A stretch of DNA of 64,000 nt from Bacillota bacterium. GTDB lineage: Bacteria; Bacillota; Clostridia; Lachnospirales; Lachnospiraceae. Position 1 is the stretch's first letter, and each line of letters begins with the position of its first letter. The stretch covers positions 1-64,000 of the forward strand of contig JAEZOB010000039.1 in assembly GCA_023414355.1 (NCBI GenBank), written 5' to 3'. Below, in pieces: positions 27,589 to 36,351 of the stretch. The notes below the pieces were generated by a model that was not told the DNA's origin, did not search any database, and saw only the letters and a list, made by a program, of their open reading frames with translations. Made by a program: the position numbers and the translations under genes.

Positions 27589-28670
27589 TATCTCTGCACC
27601 TCCATCATGTTAATAAACTCATCAAACAGGAACTCACTGTCCATCGGTCCGGCACATGCCTCAGGATGGAACTGTACTGAAAATACATTCTTTCCGAGAT
27701 AATGCAGTCCCTCCACCGTTCTGTCGTTGACATTGATAAAGCTTACTTCCGCAAGACCCGGCTCGATACTTTCTTCCTTTACCATATATCCATGATTTTG
27801 TGTTGAGATATAGACTCTTCCACTCTTTAAATCCTTCACCGGGTGATTTGCACCGCGATGCCCGTACTTCATCTTTGTCGTATCACCGCCGTTGGCCAGT
27901 GCCAGGAGCTGGTGTCCCAGGCAGATGGCAAAGATCGGTACACTGCTGTCAAACATGTTCTTGACCTCTGCAATCACCTCGCTGCATTCCTTCGGATCTC
28001 CGGGGCCATTGGAAAGCATGATGCCATCCGGCTTACCCTTCAGAACCTCCTCTGCTTTGGTAAACCCGGGGTAAACCGTAACTTCACAGCCTCTTTTCGC
28101 CAAAGATCTGGGTATATTGTTCTTCAGACCGTAATCCATCAGGGCTACCTTATATTTCTCATCTCCTAAGGCAGGAACTACATATTTCTCCTTGCAGGTA
28201 GTCTTCTCTATTACTTTGGTTACCTGATACTGATGGATTTGCTTCAGTACTTCCTCCAGGTTATAATTCTCATTTGTCGTAATCATGCCGTTCATGGTGC
28301 CTTTGTTTCTCAGCAGCTTTACAAGTGCTCTGGTGTCGATGCCTGCGATGCCAGGAATTTCATTTCTCTCCAGAAAGCTCTGGATGCTTTCTTCATTCCT
28401 GAAGTTACTCGGTATTCTGGACAGCTCTCTGACTAAAAATGCATCCACCCAAGGCTTATGTGACTCCATATCCTCGTAACAAATTCCGTAATTACCGATC
28501 AACGGATAGGTCATAACCACACTTTGACCCGCGTAAGAGGGATCTGTCAGAACCTCAAGATAGCCCGTCATACCTGTGTTGAACACTATCTCGCTGATGA
28601 TTTCCTTCTTTGCTCCAATGCTTTCTCCTGTAAAGACATTGCCATCCTCAAGAATTAAGAATGCTTTCAT
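27588..28670 (-). CDS. carA: carbamoyl-phosphate synthase small subunit
   Basis: 360 residues: N-terminal CPSase domain (MKAFLILEDGNVFTGESIG) and a C-terminal class I glutaminase with nucleophile Cys in FAICLGHQLLA and the His/Glu pair in VQFHPEA. It supplies ammonia to CarB. ATG 28670 follows GGAGGATTTG. A longer frame reaching 28829 runs through the leader and is rejected. The promoter and an ARG box lie about 180-240 bases upstream. Confidence 0.97.
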   Translation of the reverse strand: MKAFLILEDGNVFTGESIGAKKEIISEIVFNTGMTGYLEVLTDPSYAGQSVVMTYPLIGNYGICYEDMESHKPWVDAFLVRELSRIPSNFRNEESIQSFLERNEIPGIAGIDTRALVKLLRNKGTMNGMITTNENYNLEEVLKQIHQYQVTKVIEKTTCKEKYVVPALGDEKYKVALMDYGLKNNIPRSLAKRGCEVTVYPGFTKAEEVLKGKPDGIMLSNGPGDPKECSEVIAEVKNMFDSSVPIFAICLGHQLLALANGGDTTKMKYGHRGANHPVKDLKSGRVYISTQNHGYMVKEESIEPGLAEVSFINVNDRTVEGLHYLGKNVFSVQFHPEACAGPMDSEFLFDEFINMMEVQR

Positions 28671-28826
28671 CAAATCCTCCATTCTGCTGCCATCGGCTGC
28701 GTAAACATAAAAGTTTGCAAAAAAAAAGAATATAAATCCATACTGGACATATACCCCCTTGTATATTCCCCAATTTCTTCTTTTTCTTTCTACAACAAAT
28801 TTCAGGTTTCCGAGAAATCGTGTTGT

Positions 28827-28865
28827 CACGAATTATTATGAATTTGCCGTGAATATTTATGCAAA
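28827..28865 (-). promoter_or_regulatory. tandem ARG boxes (ArgR/AhrC operator) before carAB
   Basis: Plus strand 28848-28865 reads CGTGAATATTTATGCAAA and matches the ARG box TNTGNATWWWWATNCANA at all but one fixed position. A weaker box lies 3 bp away at 28827-28844, the spacing expected for an ArgR hexamer. The boxes sit just downstream of the -10, consistent with repression by arginine. Confidence 0.7.
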
Positions 28866-28884
28866 TTTTTTATTTATTTTTATG

Positions 28885-28913
28885 ATTTTATCATACCTGT
28901 TTTGAAATTACAA
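28885..28913 (-). promoter_or_regulatory. carAB promoter
   Basis: TTGTAA (28913-28908), 17 bp, TGA-TAAAAT (hexamer 28890-28885), an extended -10. It implies a leader of about 200 nt in which no PyrR or other riboswitch was recognised. Confidence 0.65.
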
Positions 28914-29073
28914 GTCTTTTTTTTAAATATTTTCTAACAAAATGTGACTTACCTTATTTCCTGTTTCATCTGTGTATAATTTCAAATATTGTAAAAATTG
29001 TACTAAATACTTCTCACATTCCCTTTCTCTTCATCATAACTTGGTAATAAAATAGAAAGAACTGGCGGTATAT

Positions 29074-30363
29074 ATGGAAAAGACCAGTCGCCCTAATCAT
29101 TCTCCTGAGCAAGGAGTTCGGGTATACCCTACTCAGACGCAGACGCAGGCCTTTGGCCAGCTTCGAATCCAATGTAGAACCCTTGGCGAGGTTCCCATTG
29201 AGAATGCAACGATTGCCATAACCTTACCCAGCGATCCCGAAACTGTGGTCGAGCAGCTCACCACAGATGCCTCCGGCTTGACACCGGTTATCACACTACC
29301 CGCCCCTCCTCTGAATTTAAGTCTTGAGCCTTCCGCTGAACAACCCTATTCAGAATATGATCTTAGGATTAGTGCGCCTAATTTCGAGGGGGCGGTATTT
29401 TCAGGAATAGAGATCTTACCCACCGTCACAGCGAATCAAAATGTAGTACTCAACCCGCAAGCGGTAGCCGCTGCACCGGAGGAGGTATTCGTCATTGAGC
29501 CTCATACTCTTTATTATGAATATCCACCGAAAATTCCCGAGGCTGAGATCAAACCCACAACAGAAACCGGTGAAATTGTACTCAGCAGAGTCGTTGTTCC
29601 TGAATTTGTCATCGTACATGACGGCCCTCCCGCCTCTGGTGCTGCTAATCATTATGTGCCCTTCCGGGACTATATTAAGAACGTGGCTTCCAGTGAAATC
29701 TATGCTACCTGGCCGGAGGAAGCGATTTATGCAAATATATTCGCAATTCTCTCCTTCACTCTGAACCGGGTCTATACCGAATGGTACCGCGGACAGGGAT
29801 ATAATTTCACCATTACCTCCTCAACGGCATATGATCATAAGTGGATTAACGGGCGGAATCTTTTCTCCAATATCAGCCTGATCGTAGATTCCATTTTTAC
29901 AAACTATCTGTCCCGACCGAATGTAACCCAACCGATCCTGACCCAGTATTGTGACGGCAACCGGACCAAGTGCCCGGGCTGGATGACTCAGTGGGGCTCA
30001 AAAACATTGGGAGATCAAGGCTATCAGCCTCTGGAAATCCTGAGACATTTTTATGGAAATTCCATCTACATTAATACTGCTGTCGGAGTATCCGGTGTGC
30101 CTGTCTCCTGGCCCGGCTATAATCTTGGCACCGGTGCCAGCGGAAATAATGTCCGAACCCTCCAGACTCAGCTGAATCGAATTGCCCAGGTCTATACAGC
30201 TATACCGAGGATTGCCGTGGATGGGGCTTATGGTCCACAGACAGCAAATGCTGTTCGAGCCTTCCAGCAGATTTTTGACCTTCCCGTGACAGGGATTGTC
30301 AACCAGCCTACCTGGTACCGAATCTCAAATATTTATGTTGGTGTAACAAGAATTGGACAATAA
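29074..30363 (+). CDS. SleC-type spore cortex-lytic enzyme (copy 1)
   Basis: A 429-residue protein close to clostridial SleC along its length. The N-terminal propeptide region (about 1-160) has a carboxypeptidase-regulatory-like beta fold. The central SpoIID-like catalytic domain (about 185-345) has FRDYIKNVASSEIYATW, with the likely catalytic Glu, and TQYCDG. The C-terminal peptidoglycan-binding domain (about 355-425) has VDGAYGPQTANAVRAFQ. In Clostridium SleC is a pro-enzyme cut by Csp proteases at germination and then degrades cortex peptidoglycan. No csp gene is in the window. The ribosome site is weak (GGCGG). It is followed by a paralogue. Confidence 0.92.
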   Translation: MEKTSRPNHSPEQGVRVYPTQTQTQAFGQLRIQCRTLGEVPIENATIAITLPSDPETVVEQLTTDASGLTPVITLPAPPLNLSLEPSAEQPYSEYDLRISAPNFEGAVFSGIEILPTVTANQNVVLNPQAVAAAPEEVFVIEPHTLYYEYPPKIPEAEIKPTTETGEIVLSRVVVPEFVIVHDGPPASGAANHYVPFRDYIKNVASSEIYATWPEEAIYANIFAILSFTLNRVYTEWYRGQGYNFTITSSTAYDHKWINGRNLFSNISLIVDSIFTNYLSRPNVTQPILTQYCDGNRTKCPGWMTQWGSKTLGDQGYQPLEILRHFYGNSIYINTAVGVSGVPVSWPGYNLGTGASGNNVRTLQTQLNRIAQVYTAIPRIAVDGAYGPQTANAVRAFQQIFDLPVTGIVNQPTWYRISNIYVGVTRIGQ

Positions 30364-30416
30364 ACTGCTTTCATAAAGTAAATTGATACCAGTATATGAA
30401 ATCGAGGTCTACAAAC

Positions 30417-31700
30417 ATGGAGAGAATTAATACAATCTATACGAATAATTATGCACCCTATCGCTTATACCCTGCACAGATGGGGACTCAGTCCCTCGGG
30501 AAACTTCGAGTCAGGGCAACTACCCAGAACATTGCTCCGATTCCAAATGCAACTGTACGTGTCCTCTCAGCTTCCCAGCCGGATACCGTAATTGAAGAGC
30601 TTTCGACAGATGCCTCGGGTCTTACACCGGAGGTCGAACTCCCTGCACCATCCCTGGACTACAGTCAGGAGCCCTCTACGGTGCAGCCCTATGCCGAATA
30701 TACGATAACCATCAATGCGGCAAACTTTTCTCCGGTCACGGTACAGAATGCTGAGATTTTACCTAAAGTCACAGCACTCCAGGAATCTATCCTGGCAGCG
30801 GCTCCACAACCTGAGCTATATGTCATTCCGCCTCACACTCTTTATGGGGATTATCCCCCTAAGATAGCTGAAGCTGAGATTAAGCCCACCTCAGAGACAG
30901 GAGAAATCGTACTCGCAAGCGTCGTGATTCCCGAATTTGTAATCGTCCATGATGGTCCTCCGACAGATACCTCGGCATCGAATTATTATATCCGTTTTCG
31001 CGACTATATTAAAAATGTTGCCTCCAGTGAGATTTATGCAACCTGGTCGGAGCAGACAATTACAGCAAACATCCTAGCCATTCTGTCTTTCACTCTCAAT
31101 AGAGTGTATACAGAGTGGTACCGTAATCAGGGCTTCAACTTCACCGTCACCTCATCCACTGCCTTCGACCACAAGTGGATGAGCGGACGTAATATTTTTA
31201 GCAATATCGGATTATCTGTGGACCAGATCTTTAACAATTATCTTTCCAGGCCGAACGTGAAGCAACCCATTCTGACCCAGTATTGTGACGGTTACAAGGT
31301 TCAATGTCCAAACTGGATGACGCAATGGGGTTCAAAGGATTTGGGTGACCAAGGACAGGATGCCATATCCATCTTAAGACATTTTTATGGCGACTCCATT
31401 TATATCAATACCGCAACACAGGTTTCCGGTGTTCCCGCTTCCTGGCCTGGGGCTAATCTAGACATTGGTGCCACCGGGAATAATGTCCGCATGATTCAGG
31501 AACAATTGAATCAGATATCGGATACTTATACCGCGATCCCTAAGGTGGCAGTCAATGGGCAATATAACCAGCAAACCTCAGATGCTGTAAAAGCCTTTCA
31601 GCAGACCTTCGATTTGCCACAGACAGGTATCGTCGATTTTGCCACCTGGTATCGTATCTCTGCGATCTATGTCGCTGTCTCTCGAATCGCAGAGCTATGA
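30417..31700 (+). CDS. SleC-type spore cortex-lytic enzyme (copy 2)
   Basis: A 427-residue paralogue of the preceding gene with the same three parts: propeptide domain, SpoIID-like domain (YIKNVASSEIYATW, TQYCDGY), and peptidoglycan-binding repeat (VNGQYNQQTSDAVKAFQQ), ending VAVSRIAEL as in classical SleC. Identity to copy 1 is high in the catalytic part and lower in the N-terminus. ATG 30417 follows CGAGGTC; the in-frame codon at 30396 has no ribosome site. The 53-base gap has no terminator, so both are probably co-transcribed in the sporulating cell. Confidence 0.92.
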   Translation: MERINTIYTNNYAPYRLYPAQMGTQSLGKLRVRATTQNIAPIPNATVRVLSASQPDTVIEELSTDASGLTPEVELPAPSLDYSQEPSTVQPYAEYTITINAANFSPVTVQNAEILPKVTALQESILAAAPQPELYVIPPHTLYGDYPPKIAEAEIKPTSETGEIVLASVVIPEFVIVHDGPPTDTSASNYYIRFRDYIKNVASSEIYATWSEQTITANILAILSFTLNRVYTEWYRNQGFNFTVTSSTAFDHKWMSGRNIFSNIGLSVDQIFNNYLSRPNVKQPILTQYCDGYKVQCPNWMTQWGSKDLGDQGQDAISILRHFYGDSIYINTATQVSGVPASWPGANLDIGATGNNVRMIQEQLNQISDTYTAIPKVAVNGQYNQQTSDAVKAFQQTFDLPQTGIVDFATWYRISAIYVAVSRIAEL

Positions 31701-31730
31701 ACAGACTTCAAAAAAATTCCTTACGAAACA

Positions 31731-31772
31731 AAAGCTCAGGCTTTCCGATAAAAATACCGGTGCCTGAGCTTT
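31731..31772. terminator. bidirectional terminator after sleC pair
   Basis: AAAGCTCAGGC...GCCTGAGCTTT stem (11 bp) lies between convergent sleC and thiT. Confidence 0.8.
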
Positions 31773-31778
31773 ATCATG

Positions 31779-32465
31779 TTAATTCAGAATTGCCATTCTT
31801 TTTACTTCCATGAGTCCTTTCTGGATTGCAGGAACCAGAAGCAGCGCTGCAGTAGCAATGGCTTCAGGAAGAATATAGGTTGCATTGTAACCAAGGGAGT
31901 AAACCATAGTGTTCATTCCCTCCGGTGCATACATCCAAAAGAAAATAAACCCACTAATCACATGGCACAGATATCTGCCGAAGACTCCGAGGATATAACC
32001 TTTTAGTAAGCCGTTCCTGACTTTGGAGAATACTCCGGTCATTCCAAGGAAACCAAAGGCTAACGGATAATCCAGAAGCACCTGAACCGGATGCATAATC
32101 ATCGGATCAATGATCAGCTGCAGCAAACCGTAGGCAATTCCTGTCATGATACCGACTTTGGTCCCATACATATAGCCAATCAGACAGACAAAAAACATGC
32201 TGAATAAGGTAATTGATCCACCAAAGGGCAGATGAGCAAATTTGATAAAGGAAGTCACTACTCCGAGTGTAACAGCCATCGCAGAAAAGGTCAGCTGCTT
32301 TACCTGTATTTTTCTTTTTGAGCCTGAAAATGCAGCCAATGCAATCAGAATTAACGCAATCAGCACAAATAACAGGACATTGGTTGCCAAAGTCGGCGTA
32401 TAATACGTCTCGACTTCAGAATAAACCTCCTTAGTGAATAGAAAATCCAAAACCTTTTGAAACAT
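31779..32465 (-). CDS. thiT: energy-coupling factor thiamine transporter ThiT
   Basis: A 228-residue integral membrane S-component. After a short N-terminal part with one extra helix (about 25-45) come six helices with the ThiT segments FGGSITLFSM, GIAYGLLQLI and GYILGVFGRYLCHVISG. It binds thiamine outside the cell and works with the shared EcfA/A'/T module encoded elsewhere. ATG 32465 follows AAGGAGGA. A longer frame to 32594 crosses the riboswitch and is rejected. A TPP riboswitch upstream supports the assignment independently. Confidence 0.93.
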   Translation of the reverse strand: MFQKVLDFLFTKEVYSEVETYYTPTLATNVLLFVLIALILIALAAFSGSKRKIQVKQLTFSAMAVTLGVVTSFIKFAHLPFGGSITLFSMFFVCLIGYMYGTKVGIMTGIAYGLLQLIIDPMIMHPVQVLLDYPLAFGFLGMTGVFSKVRNGLLKGYILGVFGRYLCHVISGFIFFWMYAPEGMNTMVYSLGYNATYILPEAIATAALLLVPAIQKGLMEVKRMAILN

Positions 32466-32472
32466 AAAAAAA

Positions 32473-32592
32473 TCCTCCTTTTCATAACATCGGAGGGGGC
32501 CACTTGATAGCTTCCTTCCGCCGGTATTATCCGGATCAAGTAGTGAGGGTCGGCATGTTAGTACACACCTCTCAGCACAGGGCTCCCCTAGC
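32473..32592 (-). promoter_or_regulatory. TPP riboswitch (THI element) controlling thiT
   Basis: The minus strand shows the THI core in order: GGGGAGCCC, GCTGAGAGG, ACCCTC, TTGATCCGGATAATACCGG and CGGAAGGAAG, from 32592 to about 32503. Downstream, CCCCCTCC (about 32503-32493) can pair with the thiT ribosome site AAGGAGGA. This suggests that TPP binding blocks translation initiation rather than ending transcription. Confidence 0.93.
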
Positions 32593-32627
32593 ATTAATAG
32601 TTATTCATATGTATTAAGTACGGCATT

Positions 32628-32656
32628 ATCATATACAATTTCTGTGGCTATGTCAA
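32628..32656 (-). promoter_or_regulatory. thiT promoter
   Basis: TTGACA (32656-32651), 17 bp, TATGAT (32633-32628), about 35 bases before the riboswitch. Confidence 0.75.
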
Positions 32657-32669
32657 TAGAATTATCAAC

Positions 32670-32698
32670 TTGCTTTTATGATAGTCCTTCCTTATAAT
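32670..32698 (+). promoter_or_regulatory. promoter of the amidase gene
   Basis: TTGCTT (32670-32675), 17 bp, TATAAT (32693-32698). Confidence 0.65.
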
Positions 32699-32743
32699 AA
32701 AAATGAGTTATGAAAAGCATCTATACTGATGTCGGAGGTCCGG

Positions 32744-33478
32744 ATGAGAAAAAAGCTGTTAACCATACTTACAATGCTACTAATCACCATAATATCATTC
32801 TCTGCCCTCTCCCAGCCTGCAGCAAAGGCTGCCGAAAGCAAGACACTACCCAAAAAAATTATAGTTGCTATCGATGCAGGCCACCAAAGCAAGGGCAATT
32901 ATGCGACTGAGCCGATTGGCCCAGGTGCAAAGGTAACAAAGGCTAAGGTATCCTCAGGAACCCAGGGTACCTATACGAAAGTACCAGAATATAAATTAAC
33001 ACTGATTATAGCAAAGAAGGTCCGGAAAGAATTATTGAAGCGTGGCTATGAAGTAACAATGATACGCAACAAGAATACGGTTAACCTAAGTAACAAGGAA
33101 CGTGCCGAGTTGGCCAACGATTGTGGAGCAGATATTTTCATCCGTATCCATGCAGATGGCTCTACCGATCCTGACGTTCATGGAACCAGCACTCTTTATC
33201 CCTCAGAGAACAATCCTTATGTTTCCGGTTTAAGCAAAGACAGTCAGGCTTTGGCAGAGGCTGTCGTTAATGCAATGTGTCATGCCACAGGTGCAAAGAA
33301 CAGAGGTACCATAGCCAGAGATGATATGAGTGGTATCAATTGGTGCAAGCTTCCGGTAACCATCATAGAAATGGGTTATATGACTAATAAGAAGGAAGAC
33401 AAGCTGATGCAGACTAAAAAGTACCAGGATAAGCTGGTTCAGGGCATCTGTGACGGTATTGATGAGTACTATAAGTAA
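32744..33478 (+). CDS. secreted N-acetylmuramoyl-L-alanine amidase (Amidase_3)
   Basis: A 244-residue exported zinc amidase. The signal peptide is about 1-30 (basic RKK, hydrophobic core, AKAAES). The catalytic domain shows VAIDAGHQ (zinc His47), FIRIHADGS (zinc His) and VTIIEMGYMTN (catalytic Glu). A longer insert around GPGAKVTKAKVSSG follows the first motif. It cleaves the bond between muramic acid and L-Ala in peptidoglycan. There is no wall-binding domain. ATG 32744 follows a perfect GGAGG; an ATG five codons upstream would place that site inside the gene. Confidence 0.92.
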   Translation: MRKKLLTILTMLLITIISFSALSQPAAKAAESKTLPKKIIVAIDAGHQSKGNYATEPIGPGAKVTKAKVSSGTQGTYTKVPEYKLTLIIAKKVRKELLKRGYEVTMIRNKNTVNLSNKERAELANDCGADIFIRIHADGSTDPDVHGTSTLYPSENNPYVSGLSKDSQALAEAVVNAMCHATGAKNRGTIARDDMSGINWCKLPVTIIEMGYMTNKKEDKLMQTKKYQDKLVQGICDGIDEYYK

Positions 33479-33494
33479 TCTTTGAGTTGCTGCA

Positions 33495-34877
33495 TTAGCT
33501 TAATGCCTTCTTGAGCCTTTGCACCCCTTCCGTAATTTGTCCCAAGCTCAGCCCACCATATCCAAGCACGATCTGATTGGTATGCCTTCCCTTGATTAGT
33601 GCGTAATCTTCCACATAATCTACTTCGACTTCCTGTTCCTCTATATTCTTACTATCCTCCTCAGTAAGCTCCCGCTGAAAACTAACCAACAGATGGAGGC
33701 CGGCATATTCTCCTGAGATGCTGATGCTGTCCCCAAAAGCCTCACTTAGGCAGTGCATCAGATGAAGTCGTTTGCGCTCATAGAGCTTACGCATCTTATA
33801 GATATGTCTGTCCATCAGTCGCTGGTTCATGAATTCAGCCATCGCATGCTGTTCTATGGGATTCACCCAGAGATTCGATTCCTGAAGCTCGTATGCTGCC
33901 GGTTCGCATAAGTGTGTGGGTAAGATCATATATCCCATTCTCAGTGCCGGTGCAAAAGTCTTGCTGAAGCTCCCGATATAAATTACCCGCTCCTGATTTA
34001 GGTTCCGAAGTGCTTGAAGAGCTTCTCCCTTGTAGCGGAATTCACTGTCATAATCATCTTCAATGATATAGGCATTCTTCTCAGTGGCATACTGTAGTAA
34101 GGAGATTCGTCCGGGTGCCGGGAATACTCCTCCGAGTGGATACTGATGGGAAGGAACCACATAGATTAAGTCAACTGCATCAAGTCGTCGGAGGCTTTCC
34201 ATATCCATCCCTTGCCTTTCCACATTAACCGGACATAACTCATATTTATGATCCGAGAATATTTTCTTCACAAAATGGATACAGGGATCTTCGATGGCAA
34301 TTCTATTTTTCTTTCTTTCAAACACCTTGGCCAGTATCTCCAGCCCTCCCGCTGCTCCCGGAACCAGGATAATCTGCTCCTCATCGCAGCGTATTCCCTT
34401 CATACGAAATACATAATCACGGAGTGCTTGCTTCAGCTTCGGATAACCGGAATAATAATGATAGACAAAAGCCTGGTCTTCGGCTTCCAGACAAGCTTCC
34501 TTCAAAAGCTTCGCCCATGCGATTCTGGGAAAGGCTTCGATATCCGGACTGCCTGCGTCAAAGGCAATTCTATCCTTTCGCTTAGGTTCCTCCTTCTTCA
34601 AATGATACGGTATAAGCTTTTGTATGGGCAGCTTACCAATATCAGCAATAAAGGTTCCTGCTCCTTCTCTGCTGATCAGATATCCCTCTGAAATTAACTG
34701 CTCATATGCCTGTATCACTGTATTTCTGGCAATTTGCAGGTCCTTAGCCATCGTTCTGGTCGGCGGAAGGCTTTCTCCTGCTGTAAGCTCCCCTCGAAGA
34801 ATCGCATCCCTAATCTGATTTTCCAGCTGTAAGGCAATGGATTGTATTGAGGTACGATCAATCTTAAACCCAAACAT
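33495..34877 (-). CDS. MocR/GabR-type PLP-dependent transcriptional regulator
   Basis: A 460-residue fusion. A GntR-type winged helix at residues 10-75 (LPPTRTMAKDLQIARNTVIQ) leads into a type I aminotransferase fold. The PLP lysine is in YIGSFSKTFAPALRMGY, with DDYDSEFRY as the Asp motif. Such proteins sense PLP or an amino-acid adduct and usually regulate the divergent gene. Here that is an iron-sulfur aldo/keto reductase, so control of that gene or of vitamin B6/amine metabolism is plausible. No pdxST is nearby. Confidence 0.92.
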   Translation of the reverse strand: MFGFKIDRTSIQSIALQLENQIRDAILRGELTAGESLPPTRTMAKDLQIARNTVIQAYEQLISEGYLISREGAGTFIADIGKLPIQKLIPYHLKKEEPKRKDRIAFDAGSPDIEAFPRIAWAKLLKEACLEAEDQAFVYHYYSGYPKLKQALRDYVFRMKGIRCDEEQIILVPGAAGGLEILAKVFERKKNRIAIEDPCIHFVKKIFSDHKYELCPVNVERQGMDMESLRRLDAVDLIYVVPSHQYPLGGVFPAPGRISLLQYATEKNAYIIEDDYDSEFRYKGEALQALRNLNQERVIYIGSFSKTFAPALRMGYMILPTHLCEPAAYELQESNLWVNPIEQHAMAEFMNQRLMDRHIYKMRKLYERKRLHLMHCLSEAFGDSISISGEYAGLHLLVSFQRELTEEDSKNIEEQEVEVDYVEDYALIKGRHTNQIVLGYGGLSLGQITEGVQRLKKALS

Positions 34878-34939
34878 AGGTATTCCTCCTGATGATATTC
34901 TGGATTGGTTCCTAAAAACATATCATTTATTGGTACTTT

Positions 34940-34957
34940 TAAGTATCAATTTAAATT
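34940..34957. promoter_or_regulatory. palindrome in the mocR/aldo-keto reductase intergenic region
   Basis: TGGTACTTTTAAGTATCA is a near-palindrome. A related TTGGTTCCT lies upstream near 34909. Both are candidate operator half-sites for the divergent MocR-type regulator. Confidence 0.35.
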
Positions 34958-35062
34958 ATATAATATCATTATCAGGTTCGCAATCCTATTTATGGATTTG
35001 ATCCGGTATTTTTACAATTATGGGAGGATAGTGAGAGATTTCACAAATCTTTCACGCACAAG

Positions 35063-35109
35063 GTTTGTGCCTGCGACTTCAAAGTGTAAAGATCACACTT
35101 GGCACAAAC
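35063..35109 (+). promoter_or_regulatory. nested stem-loop in the leader of the aldo/keto reductase gene
   Basis: GTTTGTGCC (35063-35071) pairs with GGCACAAAC (35101-35109). Inside, AAGTGT (35082-35087) pairs with ACACTT (35095-35100). There is no U-run after it, and it lies 38 bases before the start codon. It matches no riboswitch I know. Confidence 0.5.
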
Positions 35110-35147
35110 ATCATAAGCGCAAAAAATGCGCAGGAATGGAGGTAAGT

Positions 35148-36287
35148 ATGGAATTTCGTAAAATTGATAAGTTGGGGGTTACTACATCGTTGCTTGGTTT
35201 CGGTTGTATGCGCTTCCCCTTGGATAAGGACGGGAATATCGATGAAGTCCGTTCCGAGAAGATGATTGATGAGGCTTATGCGAGCGGGGTGAATTACTTT
35301 GATACTGCATATGTCTACCATGGAGGTAAAAGTGAGATCTTCACAGGTAAAGTACTTGACAAGTATGACCGGAGTTCTTATTACCTTGCTACAAAGCTTC
35401 CGATCTGGGATGTTCATTCCGTTGTGGATGCTGAGCGAATTTTTCAGGAGCAATTAGAAAAGCTGCATAAGGACTATATTGACTTCTATCTGCTGCATTC
35501 CTTTAACCGCGAAACATTTGAGAACATGGCAAAGCTTGGAGTTATCGATTATCTTGATGGATTGAAGGCAGAAGGAAAGATCAAATTTTTAGGCTTCTCC
35601 TTCCATGATGATTATGAAGTTTTTGAACATATTCTGAAATACAGAGACTGGGATTTCTGTCAGATCCAGCTGAATTATATGGACGCAGAGACTCAGGCAG
35701 GAATGAAGGGATATGCTCTTACCGAAAAACTGAATATACCTGTCATCATCATGGAACCGGTTAAGGGTGGCTCCATCTCGAAGCTTCCTATTAATGCAGT
35801 TCCATATTTCGAAACACTGAACCCCGGCAAATCACCTGCTTCCTGGGCTTTGCGCTGGGTAGGTTCTCTGCCGAATGTTAAGGTAATCCTGAGCGGAATG
35901 TCTGATGAAGCGCAGGTTGAGGATAATCTGGTAACCTTCGAGTCCTTTACGCCCTTAAATACAGAGGAGCAGAAGGCAGTGAAGATTGTATCAGAAATCT
36001 TTCGCGGTTTGGTAAAAAACGGCTGCACAGGCTGCAGTTATTGTATGCCATGTCCTGCCGGTGTAGATATTCCAAGAACCTTCGCATTATGGAATGATTA
36101 TGGGCGTTATGGGAACAAGGGCGATATGCAATGGCAATGGACCTTCAATTTTGATGAGGCTAAGAAAGCCAAAAATTGTATAGAATGTGGTCAATGCGAA
36201 GAAGCCTGTCCTCAGAAGCTGCAAATCAGAAATGATTTAAAAGCTGTACAGGTAGAATTTGATAGGATTTGTACAGAAGCAAAATAA
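35148..36287 (+). CDS. aldo/keto reductase with C-terminal 4Fe-4S domain
   Basis: 379 residues. The TIM-barrel aldo/keto reductase part (about 1-280) starts LGFGCMRFPLD and has FDTAYVYHGG with the catalytic Tyr and ATKLP with the Lys. The C-terminal part has two cysteine clusters, CTGCSYCMPCP and CIECGQCEEACP, for 4Fe-4S centres. It probably reduces carbonyls with electrons from NAD(P)H or ferredoxin; the substrate is not known. ATG 35148 follows TGGAGG. The frame continues upstream to 34905, but that part is non-coding in character. Two reductases of the superfamily stand in a row here. Confidence 0.93.
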   Translation: MEFRKIDKLGVTTSLLGFGCMRFPLDKDGNIDEVRSEKMIDEAYASGVNYFDTAYVYHGGKSEIFTGKVLDKYDRSSYYLATKLPIWDVHSVVDAERIFQEQLEKLHKDYIDFYLLHSFNRETFENMAKLGVIDYLDGLKAEGKIKFLGFSFHDDYEVFEHILKYRDWDFCQIQLNYMDAETQAGMKGYALTEKLNIPVIIMEPVKGGSISKLPINAVPYFETLNPGKSPASWALRWVGSLPNVKVILSGMSDEAQVEDNLVTFESFTPLNTEEQKAVKIVSEIFRGLVKNGCTGCSYCMPCPAGVDIPRTFALWNDYGRYGNKGDMQWQWTFNFDEAKKAKNCIECGQCEEACPQKLQIRNDLKAVQVEFDRICTEAK

Positions 36288-36351
36288 GTAGCTGTATAGG
36301 ATACTGTAGCATTTAATTAGAGTAATAGCTTATTAGAGAATGGAGAAGCGT

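Noticed and set aside
28671..28829. N-terminal extension of CarA
   Set aside because: Translates to a leader-like, Phe-run sequence unlike CarA; GGAGGATTTG marks the start at 28670.
34905..35147. N-terminal extension of the iron-sulfur aldo/keto reductase
   Set aside because: Not protein-like, covers the structured leader, and the GGAGG-preceded ATG at 35148 fits the family start.
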